Part shown: in pieces, positions 44,727-53,324 of the stretch
Position numbering within the stretch: the stretch's first letter is position 1
Layout: each line of letters begins with the position of its first letter
Assembly (NCBI RefSeq): GCF_024347055.1
Contig: NZ_AP024895.1
Span: forward strand, 2,294,001-2,358,000
Direction: 5' to 3'
Source of the DNA: Vibrio porteresiae DSM 19223
Lineage (GTDB): Bacteria > Pseudomonadota > Gammaproteobacteria > Enterobacterales > Vibrionaceae
DNA: 64,000 nucleotides
Translations under genes and position numbers: made by a program
Notes under the pieces: model-generated
The model's input: only the letters and a program-made list of their open reading frames with translations
Database searches by the model: none
Told to the model about the DNA's origin: nothing

Positions 44727-44982
44727 TTATTTCCGCGCCTCTCATTACTGTTATATTTGTAATTTATTTTAAGGTTAACTAATAAAAAGAAAAACAAAAA
44801 ATAAAATCAACAAAAACATCAATTAAAAAAACACAAAAATCTTACTAATACAAGTTCATCTCAAAAATGAAACACCTAATCTCAAGTACGTTTATTGTTC
44901 AAAAACCACTCCAAGGATAATATGCGCAACCTCTTTAAAGAATATTCCCTTATTCTATTTCTCCTTTATTTAGGTATTCAGA

Positions 44983-45687
44983 ATGAAATTCTCTATCTAC
45001 GCAACGTTACTGGCTAGTATTGCAGCTCCGGCATTGGCAGCAAACAACTCCCCTATTCACTACTCCGCAGCGGATGACGCGCCTTATGAAGACGCTATGG
45101 TTAACCACGCCTACCTGATTCTTGGCATAGCCAATAACATGATTGAAAAACATAACTTGTCTATTGAAGATGAGAGTGACGTTACCAATTATCCAACAAA
45201 GATTGATGATGCGATTGCGTTTAAATTAGGTCTTGGTTACGAGTTACCAACACACCCATCAATCGCAACCGAGTTAACCGCCAACTATCAAACTGAAGCT
45301 GATATTTCCCTAACTAATAGTACAGATGAAATTAATTCAGGTATCAAAAGTATCTCTTTGATATACGATATTAAGTGGGATCTTTCTTCCGCACTAAATC
45401 AAGATTGGTTTATCCACCCTTATTTAGGCTTAGGCGCAGGCTACTCATGGAATAAACTTTCAGATCTCTCTGATGGTGATAATTCTATCAATTTCAAAGA
45501 TCAAAATAGTAGCTTTGCATGGCATGCCGTAGCGGGCGCTAAATATTTTATTAATAATAATATCGCGCTGGATTTATCGTACAGCTATAACGACTACGGC
45601 AAAGCCGAAGGCTCAGTTGACGGTAGTACAGTCTCTTACGACTACAAATTTGAACAAGTCGCTTTAGCAATGAACATCCATTTCTAA
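44983..45687 (+). CDS. Outer-membrane beta-barrel protein (OmpA/opacity-like)
   Basis: 234 aa. A signal peptide (MKFSIYATLLASIAAPALA) is followed by an eight-strand barrel pattern ending in aromatic Phe. Strand blocks include FKLGLGYELP, IHPYLGLGAGYSWNK, AWHAVAGAKYFINNNIALDLSYSYNDYG and YKFEQVALAMNIHF, typical of OmpA-like or opacity family porins. There is no C-terminal peptidoglycan domain. The ligand is unknown. The upstream 256 bp is very A-rich. Confidence 0.82.
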   Translation: MKFSIYATLLASIAAPALAANNSPIHYSAADDAPYEDAMVNHAYLILGIANNMIEKHNLSIEDESDVTNYPTKIDDAIAFKLGLGYELPTHPSIATELTANYQTEADISLTNSTDEINSGIKSISLIYDIKWDLSSALNQDWFIHPYLGLGAGYSWNKLSDLSDGDNSINFKDQNSSFAWHAVAGAKYFINNNIALDLSYSYNDYGKAEGSVDGSTVSYDYKFEQVALAMNIHF

Positions 45688-45698
45688 TTCGTCATACA

Positions 45699-45720
45699 AA
45701 GGGAGGCAATTGCCTCCCTA
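45699..45720 (+). terminator. Hairpin after the outer-membrane protein gene
   Basis: AGGGAGGCA/TGCCTCCCT near-perfect palindrome without a T tract. A weak terminator or mRNA-end structure. Confidence 0.45.
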
Positions 45721-45750
45721 GTCATAACTGAATTCACGACTCATCAGTCG

Positions 45751-46137
45751 TTACAAAAACTGCTCTAACTGATGTTCAATAAAATCGGCATCCGCTGCAT
45801 GAAATTCCTCAACTGGAATCTGGGTTGGCTCCAACCAGAAGAAAGTTTGCTGACGAGTGCTATCCACTTCTGTCGGCGCAGTTGAACGGTTTCCTTCAAA
45901 GACAACGTAATGAATTTTTCCACCAAATTCATTTTCAGCTTGGAAAGCCCCCTTCACTGCGAGTTGCTCCAGGCCTGTTTCTTCCCACAGCTCACGTGCG
46001 GCGGCCACTTCGGGCGTTTCACCACTATCAATCGAACCACCAGGGAACTCAAGCACCATGCCTTCGCTACGTCGAAAGCGCTCTTGAATTAAAACTCGAC
46101 CTTCCCTAACAACGACGGCCATGGAGAGATTTTTCAT
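45751..46137 (-). CDS. Nudix hydrolase
   Basis: 128 aa with a full Nudix box, GGSIDSGETPEVAAARELWEETGL (G-x5-E-x7-REUxEExGU). The substrate is some nucleoside diphosphate-linked compound; family specificity cannot be read off. It lies 45 bp downstream of the pentapeptide-repeat gene. Confidence 0.9.
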   Translation of the reverse strand: MKNLSMAVVVREGRVLIQERFRRSEGMVLEFPGGSIDSGETPEVAAARELWEETGLEQLAVKGAFQAENEFGGKIHYVVFEGNRSTAPTEVDSTRQQTFFWLEPTQIPVEEFHAADADFIEHQLEQFL

Positions 46138-46182
46138 TGGCTTACTATCCTTATATTGGTGAAAAACAATCGTTATAACCAG

Positions 46183-46782
46183 TTAATCCACTAACTCGAT
46201 ACCTAAACATTCCAACAAACTCAGTGCTTCAAAACGGGTGAATTTGGCCCCTTTTACTTGGTTCTCTAACACGTTGATCATGTAGTTGCTCGATTCACTG
46301 AAATCGACTTGCTGCAGATTGGTTCGGATAAACAAGCTGTTGGTGAAATCACAATAGGTCATCGTAGAATCAGGAAACTTCCCTTCTCGAAAATCGACAT
46401 CGTGCAATTTGCATTCATCCAACACCAATTCATGCAACGTTAAACCGTAGAAGGAATTGTCGTTCATAATGCAGCGACGAAAGGTCAATTCAAAGTCGAC
46501 GTGAAACATCGGCCAAGTTACTTTGGTCCAATCCACCCCCACCAATTTGCACTCTGTGAACGTCATGCCAAAGACTTTCGTATTGGGTAACGACACCAAA
46601 CTCAAATTGCAGCGTTCAAATTCGCAGTTAGTGAATTTGCAGTTCCTAAATTCGGCACCAGAAAAATCACAATCTTCGAAACGGCACTCCTCAAATTCGC
46701 TATTTTTCAGTTGCACATCAGCATTCGCTAGTTTGCTAAAAGAGGCATCAAAATAGCTTTCGCCATCGGTTAAGGTATCCAT
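46183..46782 (-). CDS. Pentapeptide-repeat protein (McbG/Qnr-like)
   Basis: 199 aa made of A(D/N)LxF-type pentapeptide repeats (FEECRFEDCDFSGAEFRNCKFTNCEFERCNL...), which fold as a right-handed quadrilateral beta-helix that can mimic DNA. Length, a mid-protein break (WTKVTWPMFHVDFEL) and the LLECLGIELV tail resemble McbG and Qnr gyrase-protecting proteins, but it is not a recognised qnr allele. The start at ATG 46780-46782 has GGAG 6 nt upstream; 20 further upstream codons are open but look non-coding. Confidence 0.8.
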   Translation of the reverse strand: MDTLTDGESYFDASFSKLANADVQLKNSEFEECRFEDCDFSGAEFRNCKFTNCEFERCNLSLVSLPNTKVFGMTFTECKLVGVDWTKVTWPMFHVDFELTFRRCIMNDNSFYGLTLHELVLDECKLHDVDFREGKFPDSTMTYCDFTNSLFIRTNLQQVDFSESSNYMINVLENQVKGAKFTRFEALSLLECLGIELVD

Positions 46783-46961
46783 CATGTTCTCCGGTGGATT
46801 TAAGGAAAATGAATTTGGCAAACACAATACCAGTTCACACAAGATATCGTATTGTTTTCGCTCACAACAATCATTTTTGCATGATGTGCAGAGAGCCAGC
46901 AGGGCCGCCTACATAAAGTTCGTTGGTATCTTCAAATCCACATTTTGTAGCAACCGACTTA

Positions 46962-47594
46962 CTAAAGTGCGGAGGCAATATGATTGCTTAATTCGGACAT
47001 ATGCCGAATTTGCGCGCTAGCCAGTTCATGCTGCACAGACAAGTTAGGCGCGTAGTAGATACTTTTCATTTGTGCACTCTTTGCCGCCTGTAAGCCGATA
47101 ACGCTGTCTTCAACAACGCAGCAATCTTTAGGATCGAATTTCATCTGCTGCGCTGCATGCAGGAACAGTTGTGGCTCCGGCTTCCATGAACCCACATCGT
47201 AAGAACTAAAAATGTTATCGCCAAAACAGTTGGCTAAACCAGTAATCTCTAACGATCGAACTATCTTGGCTTTTGGCGCAGATGAGGCAATACAATATGG
47301 GATAGAAAGCGACTCTAACATCTCTTTTACGCCATCGTTGGGTTTTAAATGTTCATCGAATAATGCATTCATTTTCGCCCGATATTCTGCTTCAAATGTT
47401 ATAGGGAAAACAACTCTGCACTCTTGTTCGAGGCTTGCAATAATTGATGCGAGTTTTCCTCCGCGGAATTTTTCCAACAGCTCATCAACACCGTAATGAA
47501 TATCGAATTGGGCAAGTTGCTGCTGAAGCGCCAAATTACCCAAACGTTCGCTATCGACCAGCGTGCCATCACAATCAAAAATAACTAACTTCAT
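46962..47594 (-). CDS. HAD-superfamily hydrolase (phosphoglycolate phosphatase-like)
   Basis: 210 aa. HAD motif I FDCDGTLVDS, motif II CIASSAPKAKI, motif III SWKPEPQLF and motif IV CCVVEDSVIGLQAA are all present, with a cap domain after motif I. It probably dephosphorylates a small phosphorylated metabolite. It follows the Nudix gene (47618) by 23 bp. Confidence 0.9.
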   Translation of the reverse strand: MKLVIFDCDGTLVDSERLGNLALQQQLAQFDIHYGVDELLEKFRGGKLASIIASLEQECRVVFPITFEAEYRAKMNALFDEHLKPNDGVKEMLESLSIPYCIASSAPKAKIVRSLEITGLANCFGDNIFSSYDVGSWKPEPQLFLHAAQQMKFDPKDCCVVEDSVIGLQAAKSAQMKSIYYAPNLSVQHELASAQIRHMSELSNHIASAL

Positions 47595-47617
47595 ACTATC
47601 GTTCTCTTTCCCCCTAA

Positions 47618-48349
47618 CTAGGCAAAAAAGGTTTCATGCTTTTTATAAGGACCCGCATTGTTGGTGGGTAAAAATGATTGCAGCCCTTTCGCATCATTGC
47701 ATGCCTCAACCATTTGTCGGTTGAAGCTGGCATTGGTTTCGTCTGACAGATAATCGTCAACCGATATCCATTTTGCTTCAGCCACTTCTTCTATGTCTTG
47801 GATGCTTATTTCATCGGAAATGGCGTGAAGTCGACAAACAAAATAAAGATTGGTTTTACCAAATTGAAATGGATGGCGAGTCGTAAAGCCAACTATCGAT
47901 TGAAACTCAGCGGCAACACCCGTTTCCTCGGCAACTTCGCGAATGATCGCTGTTTCTATTTTCTCCCCTAATTCAACATGGCCACCAGGTAATTTAAACC
48001 CTGTCATTCCATGCTCGCGGATGACCAATAGCTCTCCTGCTGCATTTTTCACAATCGCACCAGCGCCTATGGTATGAGTGGGAATAAAAGGAATGAATGT
48101 GGTCTCTGGCGCTTTATGAATGAGGGTTAATTCCTGTTCGAGGCAATTATGAAAAACAAAACCCAACGTTGTTGCCACTGAGACGAAATGAGATAGATGA
48201 ATCGGTAAGGTTAACCAAATAATGTTTTTCTTTTCTACTTGAGAAAAGGTGACGATGTTTTCTAATTCAGCAGTAAACATGTCAATATTGTGCGGGAAAT
48301 CGTCTTGGCTGATAATAATGCCATTAAATTTATCAAGTTCAAATTTCAA
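47618..48349 (-). CDS. Nudix hydrolase with N-terminal pre-Nudix domain
   Basis: 243 aa. The C-terminal half holds the Nudix box GGHVELGEKIETAIIREVAEETGV and FVCRLHAISDEI. The N-terminal 90 residues (FTAELENIVTFSQVEKKNIIWLTLPIHLSHFVSVATTLGFVFHNC) look like the GNAT-related pre-Nudix domain found in NUDT6/plant-type Nudix enzymes. Substrate unknown. It overlaps the GNAT remnant upstream by 11 bp. Confidence 0.85.
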   Translation of the reverse strand: MKFELDKFNGIIISQDDFPHNIDMFTAELENIVTFSQVEKKNIIWLTLPIHLSHFVSVATTLGFVFHNCLEQELTLIHKAPETTFIPFIPTHTIGAGAIVKNAAGELLVIREHGMTGFKLPGGHVELGEKIETAIIREVAEETGVAAEFQSIVGFTTRHPFQFGKTNLYFVCRLHAISDEISIQDIEEVAEAKWISVDDYLSDETNASFNRQMVEACNDAKGLQSFLPTNNAGPYKKHETFFA

Positions 48350-48575
48350 AACTGTCTCTCATCATAATAAAAATACCCTGCTCAGTTTCATGCAGAGGAT
48401 GAAAACCAAATTGTTGATACAGAATCCTATTTTTGTCTTCCGTTTGTAAATACAGATAGCGAATACCTAAACCATCAGCGTGATAATGGAAGTGAATCAG
48501 GGAATGCCTTAGAACTGACAGAATCGAAAAGTGCAGCGCCATCTGCAACGCAAATAGGGCGAAAAAGTAGCTCAC
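48339..48575 (-). pseudogene. Truncated GNAT acetyltransferase remnant
   Basis: 78 codons. The last 40 residues (GIRYLYLQTEDKNRILYQQFGFHPLHETEQGIFIMMRD) are a typical GNAT C-terminus, but the acetyl-CoA loop and the rest of the domain are missing. The first 35 residues are hydrophobic and unrelated. This is a 3' fragment left after deletion or rearrangement; expression is doubtful. Confidence 0.6.
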
Positions 48576-48651
48576 TAGTACAAAATTCTTCCTTGAAATT
48601 CACTAATGACTCCTAGTCGTGGTGAGCGCTGTAACTAAGGTAAGGTCAACT

Positions 48652-48861
48652 TTACTGATTTACCAACGCATTCGCTCGGGTACTCCAATAGAAACAGTAA
48701 ATCCAACCTAATGGCGGAAGGAGAATATTAAGCAATACAGAATAAAAACCGACCCAAACAATATTTTCAGTCTTTCCTTTAGCAAATTTAACGGTAAAGA
48801 AAGTCATTAAAATCACTAACGCTATATAAAACTGACCTAATAAGGTAAAGCTAATATTCAC
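48652..48861 (-). CDS. Small two-helix membrane protein
   Basis: 69 aa with two transmembrane helices (GQFYIALVILMTFFTV and NIVWVGFYSVLLNILLPPLGWIYCFYW). The start is a GTG with AGAGG 5 nt upstream. No family recognised. Confidence 0.5.
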   Translation of the reverse strand: MNISFTLLGQFYIALVILMTFFTVKFAKGKTENIVWVGFYSVLLNILLPPLGWIYCFYWSTRANALVNQ

Positions 48862-49005
48862 ACGAACCTCTCACGTTACGTTATCATTAACCAGAATATT
48901 ATTATGAACAATTAAATATATCCTGTTTACAATAAATGGTAAACGAACAAGATCGATGAACTAGGTAACTTGTTGTTTAAAAGTAGGCTGTAATATAGCA
49001 AAATC

Positions 49006-49323
49006 TTATATCCACTTTCTTTTGCTGTTCTTCAACTCTTTATCCAAAAACGCCGTCTCCAAATCAATGTCATAACGATTGGCAATGGAACAAAGATAAA
49101 TGAACACGTCAGCTAACTCGTCACCTATTTCGCCCACTTTGGAGTTTGGGTCGATGGCAATACCTTCTGCTTTACGAATTGCTTTAAATAACTCACCGAC
49201 TTCTTCACCCAGCAATAAACATTTTTCATTCACTTTTTGATCCGCAAATCCTCGCTCGATCTCAAGTTCAGCCACATACTTTTGAAAATCGGCCAAATTA
49301 GCATTGGGTTTTAAAGTAGGCAT
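49006..49323 (-). CDS. MazG-like nucleotide pyrophosphohydrolase
   Basis: 105 aa, single MazG-type all-alpha NTP-pyrophosphatase domain: the metal-binding EExxE...ExxD pattern appears as GEEVGELFKAIRK and EIGDELADVFIYL. It should hydrolyse (d)NTPs, possibly house-cleaning of abnormal nucleotides. It is 28 bp downstream of the nucleotidyltransferase-like gene. Confidence 0.86.
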   Translation of the reverse strand: MPTLKPNANLADFQKYVAELEIERGFADQKVNEKCLLLGEEVGELFKAIRKAEGIAIDPNSKVGEIGDELADVFIYLCSIANRYDIDLETAFLDKELKNSKRKWI

Positions 49324-49351
49324 AACATTCCCTTTGAAAAGTGATATCTGA

Positions 49352-49909
49352 CTAAAGCCAAGGTTCCACCGAAATATCGGGCCAGCGTCGACAGTACCCT
49401 GCCACCATTTTACGGTAACTCTCTCGCGTCATCGCTTTAGGGTTCGGTTTCACCCGTTTATGAAATGCATCCGCCAAACCTTCGGTAGCATAGATCTGCA
49501 TTTCGCCATTCTCTCTTAATCGAAATCCTATCGAAAATGCAGAAAGCCAAGAATCGATGCCTTGCTCAACACTTGTATAAGCAGGAATAGTTTGACCAAA
49601 TTTTTGGGGATACCATTGATGAACAAGTGCTTGATTGACTACATCAATCGGCACTTGATGTGTCACAAAACGATCAATTTGGTCGCTATAACTTGTTTCA
49701 CTCATCGCACCGGAGGTATCGAAATAGACGACATCGAAATCTTTAATATTGTGCAGCGGACTTTCACCGCACAATGAATTCCAAATAAGCTGCGTTATCG
49801 CACCACCCGCAATAAAGTAATCAGGCAGCCTAACCGCTAAACACGCTTGAGCCGTTTCCATAAGCTCCGGGGTATTTCTAATCCATTGCTCTAACTGGTC
49901 TTCTAACAT
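49352..49909 (-). CDS. Nucleotidyltransferase-like protein (DUF925 type)
   Basis: 185 aa. FIAGGAITQLIWN and IKDFDVVYFD (GG...DxD) form a Pol-beta-type nucleotidyltransferase site. The C-terminal helices (GLADAFHKRVKPNPK, SYRKMVAGYCRRWP) match the DUF925 family. The substrate is unknown. The ATG at 49907-49909 is preferred to the GTG next to it. Confidence 0.82.
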   Translation of the reverse strand: MLEDQLEQWIRNTPELMETAQACLAVRLPDYFIAGGAITQLIWNSLCGESPLHNIKDFDVVYFDTSGAMSETSYSDQIDRFVTHQVPIDVVNQALVHQWYPQKFGQTIPAYTSVEQGIDSWLSAFSIGFRLRENGEMQIYATEGLADAFHKRVKPNPKAMTRESYRKMVAGYCRRWPDISVEPWL

Positions 49910-50164
49910 CACAATCCCTTGTAAACATTACTTTGATGATGAGTTGTATCGAAGAGTCTGATCTGGCAGGGAGCACTCCGTCGGTGTTTAGGATGCATTA
50001 ATGAATACATGCGTATGAGAGGCACAATTCTTCGCATAAACTACGAGTGACATCATTTACTTATACAATTCAACAAGCACAGTAATCTTATCGATTGGCG
50101 CAACCTACTATCACAAATTGCAGTCTACTGGGCTAATTAAAAAGTGGTTTCACCGCAATTCAAG

Positions 50165-50455
50165 TTATAGATACTTTACTCGCTCATCAATACATTCATC
50201 AGAACCCATGTCGAACTCACGACAGATCCAAGGACGATTTTCATAGATGGTGCACATTAATGTATCTCTATCTAACGCAGCACACCAACCATCATTTAAT
50301 CGCATCATCGTCTCGCCACCATATTGATCTCGTTCGATAAATTGTTCAGGTACTCCGGTATCGGATATGATCATCACTTCAAGACGGCAACAGCAAGCTT
50401 TGCAATTTGAACAAGTGACATCAGGGGTAGGAAGAGTTTGAGTCGGTATAATCAT
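50165..50455 (-). CDS. YkgJ-family cysteine-cluster protein
   Basis: 96 aa with CSNCKACCCRLEV near the N-terminus and CTIYENRPWICREFDMGSDEC near the C-terminus, the Cys set of the YkgJ/UPF0153 family (probable Zn or Fe-S binding). The function is unknown. Confidence 0.85.
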   Translation of the reverse strand: MIIPTQTLPTPDVTCSNCKACCCRLEVMIISDTGVPEQFIERDQYGGETMMRLNDGWCAALDRDTLMCTIYENRPWICREFDMGSDECIDERVKYL

Positions 50456-50608
50456 GAATATCTAAAGTTTGGACAATTGCCCATCATACTCCAATTCAAG
50501 ACAAATGACCGTCATTTATGGGTTTGATTGTTTTATGCCCTCTTCATCGGCATCCACTAAAATCCCTGTAGCTCGAGTAACCCTCGTACCTTTTAAAATT
50601 TAAACTAT

Positions 50609-51235
50609 CTATATCTCCGTACCTAACTGTTCTAAATATAATTGCATAAACGACGTTCTTTTTTCCGCTTCTACTTTTGCCGAAGCTGTATTCATCGTGC
50701 CTGATAACTTCAACAATTTGCTATAAAAATGGTCTATTGCATGACGTCTATCATCCGGTTCACGTTGCTTACAAAATGGATCATCCACGCTATAGAAATT
50801 TACGCCTAGATTTGTATTAACTTGAATACATCTTGCAATTCCGATAGCTCCCAATGCGTCCAATCTATCCGCATCTTGAACTATTTTTGCTTCTAATGTC
50901 TCTGGTTTTATATTAGCGCTAAAACTATGTGCCATAATTGCATGACTTATTGCTGGCAGATATTCTGCTGGATATCCAATACTTGATAAAAACGATAACG
51001 CTTTACCCGCAGCAATTTTTGAACTTTGAGATCTGTCAGGGTGATTTTTAGGAAATGAGAAACAATCATGCAAATATGCTGCCGGGATAACAACATCTAT
51101 TACCGCACTCTCTGCTTCACATAAAAATTTTGCTGTTTTAACCACTCTTAACACATGATTGATATCATGAGCTAAATCCTGTTGCATTTCTCGTTGGATA
51201 AAATCCAAAAACTGATTTTCGTAATTTTCTACCAC
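50609..51235 (-). CDS. HD-domain phosphohydrolase, probable terminal integron cassette
   Basis: 208 aa. HD motif residues: HDINHVLRVVKTAK (H), YLHDCFSF (HD) and DADRLDALGAIG (D), as in YedJ-like metal-dependent phosphohydrolases. The GTG start has GGAG upstream and lies 25 bp after an attC-type core GTTAGTT (51260-51266), the same arrangement as the true cassettes to the right. No attC is seen after its stop, so it may be the last cassette of the array with its own attC lost. Confidence 0.8.
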   Translation of the reverse strand: MVENYENQFLDFIQREMQQDLAHDINHVLRVVKTAKFLCEAESAVIDVVIPAAYLHDCFSFPKNHPDRSQSSKIAAGKALSFLSSIGYPAEYLPAISHAIMAHSFSANIKPETLEAKIVQDADRLDALGAIGIARCIQVNTNLGVNFYSVDDPFCKQREPDDRRHAIDHFYSKLLKLSGTMNTASAKVEAEKRTSFMQLYLEQLGTEI

Positions 51236-51259
51236 TTATACTCCGAACTTTTCATGTAC

Positions 51260-51385
51260 AACTAACGCCAAAATTTGGGGCGAGTGTAAGAGCGTCTAGG
51301 ACCCGCCGTGATAGCGGTTGGCAGGGCTGCCTAACATTGTCTCTTTGTCAGTTGCCCTTCACCAATGCCAGTGCTAACATTTGTA
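51260..51385 (-). other. Candidate degenerate attC at the left array end
   Basis: A GTTAGTT core (51260-51266) directly precedes the HD gene, and an internal GCCTAAC lies near 51338-51344, but the arms do not pair as clearly as in the other attC sites. It separates the toxin-antitoxin cassette from the HD gene. Confidence 0.35.
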
Positions 51386-51410
51386 CACACATCAAATTCA
51401 GGAGTAACTC

Positions 51411-51701
51411 ATGGATACCAGAATTCAATTTCGTGTTGATGAAGAAACAAAACGTTTAGCCCAACAAATGGCTGAAAGCCAAGGTCGAACTCTTAGTGAT
51501 GCTTGCCGTGAACTCACTGAACAACTCGCTGAACAACAACGTAAAGCATTATCCCATGATGCTTGGCTAACTGAACAAATTAATCTCGCATTTGATAAAT
51601 TTGATTCTGGACGAGCTATATTTGTTGACCATGAATCTGCCAAAAATCGTATGGCTGCTCGCAAAGCAAAAATCCGTAACCGAGGCACGGAAACCGCATG
51701 A
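51411..51701 (+). CDS. RelB/DinJ-type antitoxin, 3' end replaced by IS sequence
   Basis: 96 aa. The N-terminal ribbon-helix-helix (TRIQFRVDEETKRLAQQMAESQGRTLSDACRELTEQLAE) binds DNA and represses the operon; the C-terminal part binds the toxin. The IS at 51686 cuts the gene four codons before its present stop, so it now ends NRGTETA instead of a probable NRGQ. Joining the DNA across the IS gives CGAGGTCAATAATG, i.e. antitoxin stop next to the toxin ATG. The antitoxin is therefore nearly intact and keeps its own promoter side. AGGAG precedes the ATG. Confidence 0.85.
   Translation: MDTRIQFRVDEETKRLAQQMAESQGRTLSDACRELTEQLAEQQRKALSHDAWLTEQINLAFDKFDSGRAIFVDHESAKNRMAARKAKIRNRGTETA
51676..51685. 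repeat. Target-site duplication, left copy
   Basis: GTAACCGAGG immediately left of the IS is repeated exactly at 53014-53023 right of it. A 10-bp duplication fits the ISAs1 family and proves a simple insertion here. Confidence 0.93.
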
Positions 51702-53013
51702 ACATCCCCGTCATTCAACGCTTCCGAGAACCTTACTTAAGTAATTCTCATCCATCGCGCAACGCATTCTCTTACGCTGGATACCACCTTTCGCACTCGT
51801 TTCTTGCTTCAATAAGTTAAAACAAGCTTGACGGATCCTCGATAATTCCTCAGCTCGATCATCTACTCTGATGCGGCATTTATCTTCTCTAAAACCCACG
51901 TCTAATTGCCAGTGCATTGACTCCACTAACCAATGACTTTTGCTCGCATTATGCAGTTCTTCTGCACTCAATTTTTTTGAGCTGATATAGTAGCGGACTG
52001 ACACCTCTTTCTCTGAAGCGTGCTCGCTTTCTTGTCTTACGTTGACCATGATGCCCATGCACTTCAATTCCGGCCATTCGTACTCAAGGTCACCTAGCAC
52101 ACTCAAGTCTTCATTCACCAGTGCACATCGAGTCTCTAATCGACCATGACTTTTATCCTGACTTGAGTAGCTATCGCCATCAAACTTCATCAACATCGAA
52201 GGCTTGTAGTAGTCGTTAAATGCCTGCTCTAAACTGCCTTGATTTCCCTTCACTGCCAGCAAGTAATCTGCACTTTTATCCACGATTTTCTGGGCTATTT
52301 TTCGTTGGCAACCCATCGCATCAATTGTGATTAAACAGCCTGCAATATCTAACATTTCCAGTAGCTTAGGTATCTCCGTGATCTCGTTGGTCTTCTCGTT
52401 CACTTTGGATTGCGCCAAGCAAACTCCATTCGCTGTCGCAAACACGTTAACCATATGGATCGCTTGATTACCTTTGGCTTTATTGTAAGACCCTCTCACC
52501 GTCTTTCCATCAACCGCGACAACCTCACCTTTCGTGAGTTCATGGCAATCTTTCATCCAATTAATAAAAGCCGATTGGAACTCTTTCGGATTGAGCAAAC
52601 CCACCACTCTTGCCACTGTATCAGCTGACGGAATACCCGCTGAAAAATCGCCATAATGATTGAGAAAATCTCGTCTCATTTCACCAAAATCAACGATGCC
52701 TTCCCATGTATCTTGTCCCGATAAAACACCACAAATTGTCAGCAAAATAATGTCTGATAATTTGTGGGTGACTTTCCCCGTTTGTCGGTAATCGGTTAAG
52801 GCTGAAAAATGCATAAATGGGTTCGCTAAACTGGTCATGAAAAGGCTCCGTTTTTTAATACGAAACCATTAGAAAACAATGAAAATGATCTACAAATCGA
52901 TCCTCTGTAAATGTAAAAACATGCGAGAAAGGTCAATAAAAATCGTGGTGATATCAAGAATTCTGTGCTTAGTACACCCCTTTAAAATCAAGGATGTTCA
53001 TGCGGTTTCCCTG
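51686..53013 (-). mobile_element. ISAs1-family insertion sequence, copy A (1328 bp)
   Basis: The ends are near-perfect inverted repeats: left CACGGAAACCGCATGAACAT, right (complement) CAGGGAAACCGCATGAACAT, one mismatch. One transposase gene on the minus strand. A perfect 10-bp duplication flanks it. It splits the toxin-antitoxin operon of the last + strand cassette. Confidence 0.95.
51711..52838 (-). CDS. ISAs1-family DDE transposase, copy A
   Basis: 375 aa, full length. Typical ISAs1/H-repeat features: MTSLANPFMHFSALTDYRQTGKVTHKLSDIILLTICGVLSG, VVAVDGKTVRGSYNKA (first Asp), ITIDAMGCQRKIAQKIV (second Asp) and the C-terminal RWHIE-like block in SKSHWLVESMHWQLDVGFREDKCR. It differs from copy B at about six residues. 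Intact and probably active. Confidence 0.95.
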   Translation of the reverse strand: MTSLANPFMHFSALTDYRQTGKVTHKLSDIILLTICGVLSGQDTWEGIVDFGEMRRDFLNHYGDFSAGIPSADTVARVVGLLNPKEFQSAFINWMKDCHELTKGEVVAVDGKTVRGSYNKAKGNQAIHMVNVFATANGVCLAQSKVNEKTNEITEIPKLLEMLDIAGCLITIDAMGCQRKIAQKIVDKSADYLLAVKGNQGSLEQAFNDYYKPSMLMKFDGDSYSSQDKSHGRLETRCALVNEDLSVLGDLEYEWPELKCMGIMVNVRQESEHASEKEVSVRYYISSKKLSAEELHNASKSHWLVESMHWQLDVGFREDKCRIRVDDRAEELSRIRQACFNLLKQETSAKGGIQRKRMRCAMDENYLSKVLGSVE

Positions 53014-53023
53014 GTAACCGAGG
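53014..53023. repeat. Target-site duplication, right copy
   Basis: GTAACCGAGG, identical to 51676-51685. It contains CGAGG, which serves as the toxin ribosome-binding site 6 nt before the ATG at 53030, so translation of the toxin is kept. Confidence 0.9.
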
Positions 53024-53029
53024 TCAATA

Positions 53030-53308
53030 ATGATTTACTGGGAAGAAGAATCTTTAAACGACCGAGAAAAAATCTTTGAGTTTCTGTACGATTTTAACCC
53101 CGATGTAGCTGAAAGAACCGACGACATTATTGAAGCCAAAGTTGAAAACCTAAATGAGCAACCATTAATGGGAGTTCAACGTAATGGCATTCGAGGTCGC
53201 TTACTCATTATTCCTGAAGTATCAATGATCGTTTCGTATTTTGTCGATGGGTCTAATATTCGAATTATGCGTGTTCTTCATCACAAACAAAAATTCCCAA
53301 TCGAGTAG
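53030..53308 (+). CDS. RelE/ParE-type toxin, separated from its antitoxin by an IS
   Basis: 92 aa with the RelE/ParE fold: MIYWEEESLNDREKIFEFLYDFNPDVAERTDDIIEAKVENL, then NGIRGRLLIIPEVSMIVSYFVDGSNIRIMRVLHHKQKFP. It is either an mRNA interferase or a gyrase poison. Before insertion the ATG overlapped the antitoxin stop region (AATAATG). Now 1.3 kb of IS with an opposing transposase lies between, so co-transcription from the antitoxin promoter is unlikely. Residues look intact. Confidence 0.85.
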   Translation: MIYWEEESLNDREKIFEFLYDFNPDVAERTDDIIEAKVENLNEQPLMGVQRNGIRGRLLIIPEVSMIVSYFVDGSNIRIMRVLHHKQKFPIE

Positions 53309-53324
53309 CTGAAGCTGATTAAGC

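Noticed and set aside
46183..46782. Naming the pentapeptide protein as a qnr resistance gene
   Set aside because: Repeat sequence differs clearly from Qnr proteins; only the general layout is similar.
52879..53079. Small frame in the right end of IS copy A (and its twin in copy B at 60128)
   Set aside because: Lies in the untranslated IS end and inverted repeat; not conserved beyond the IS border.
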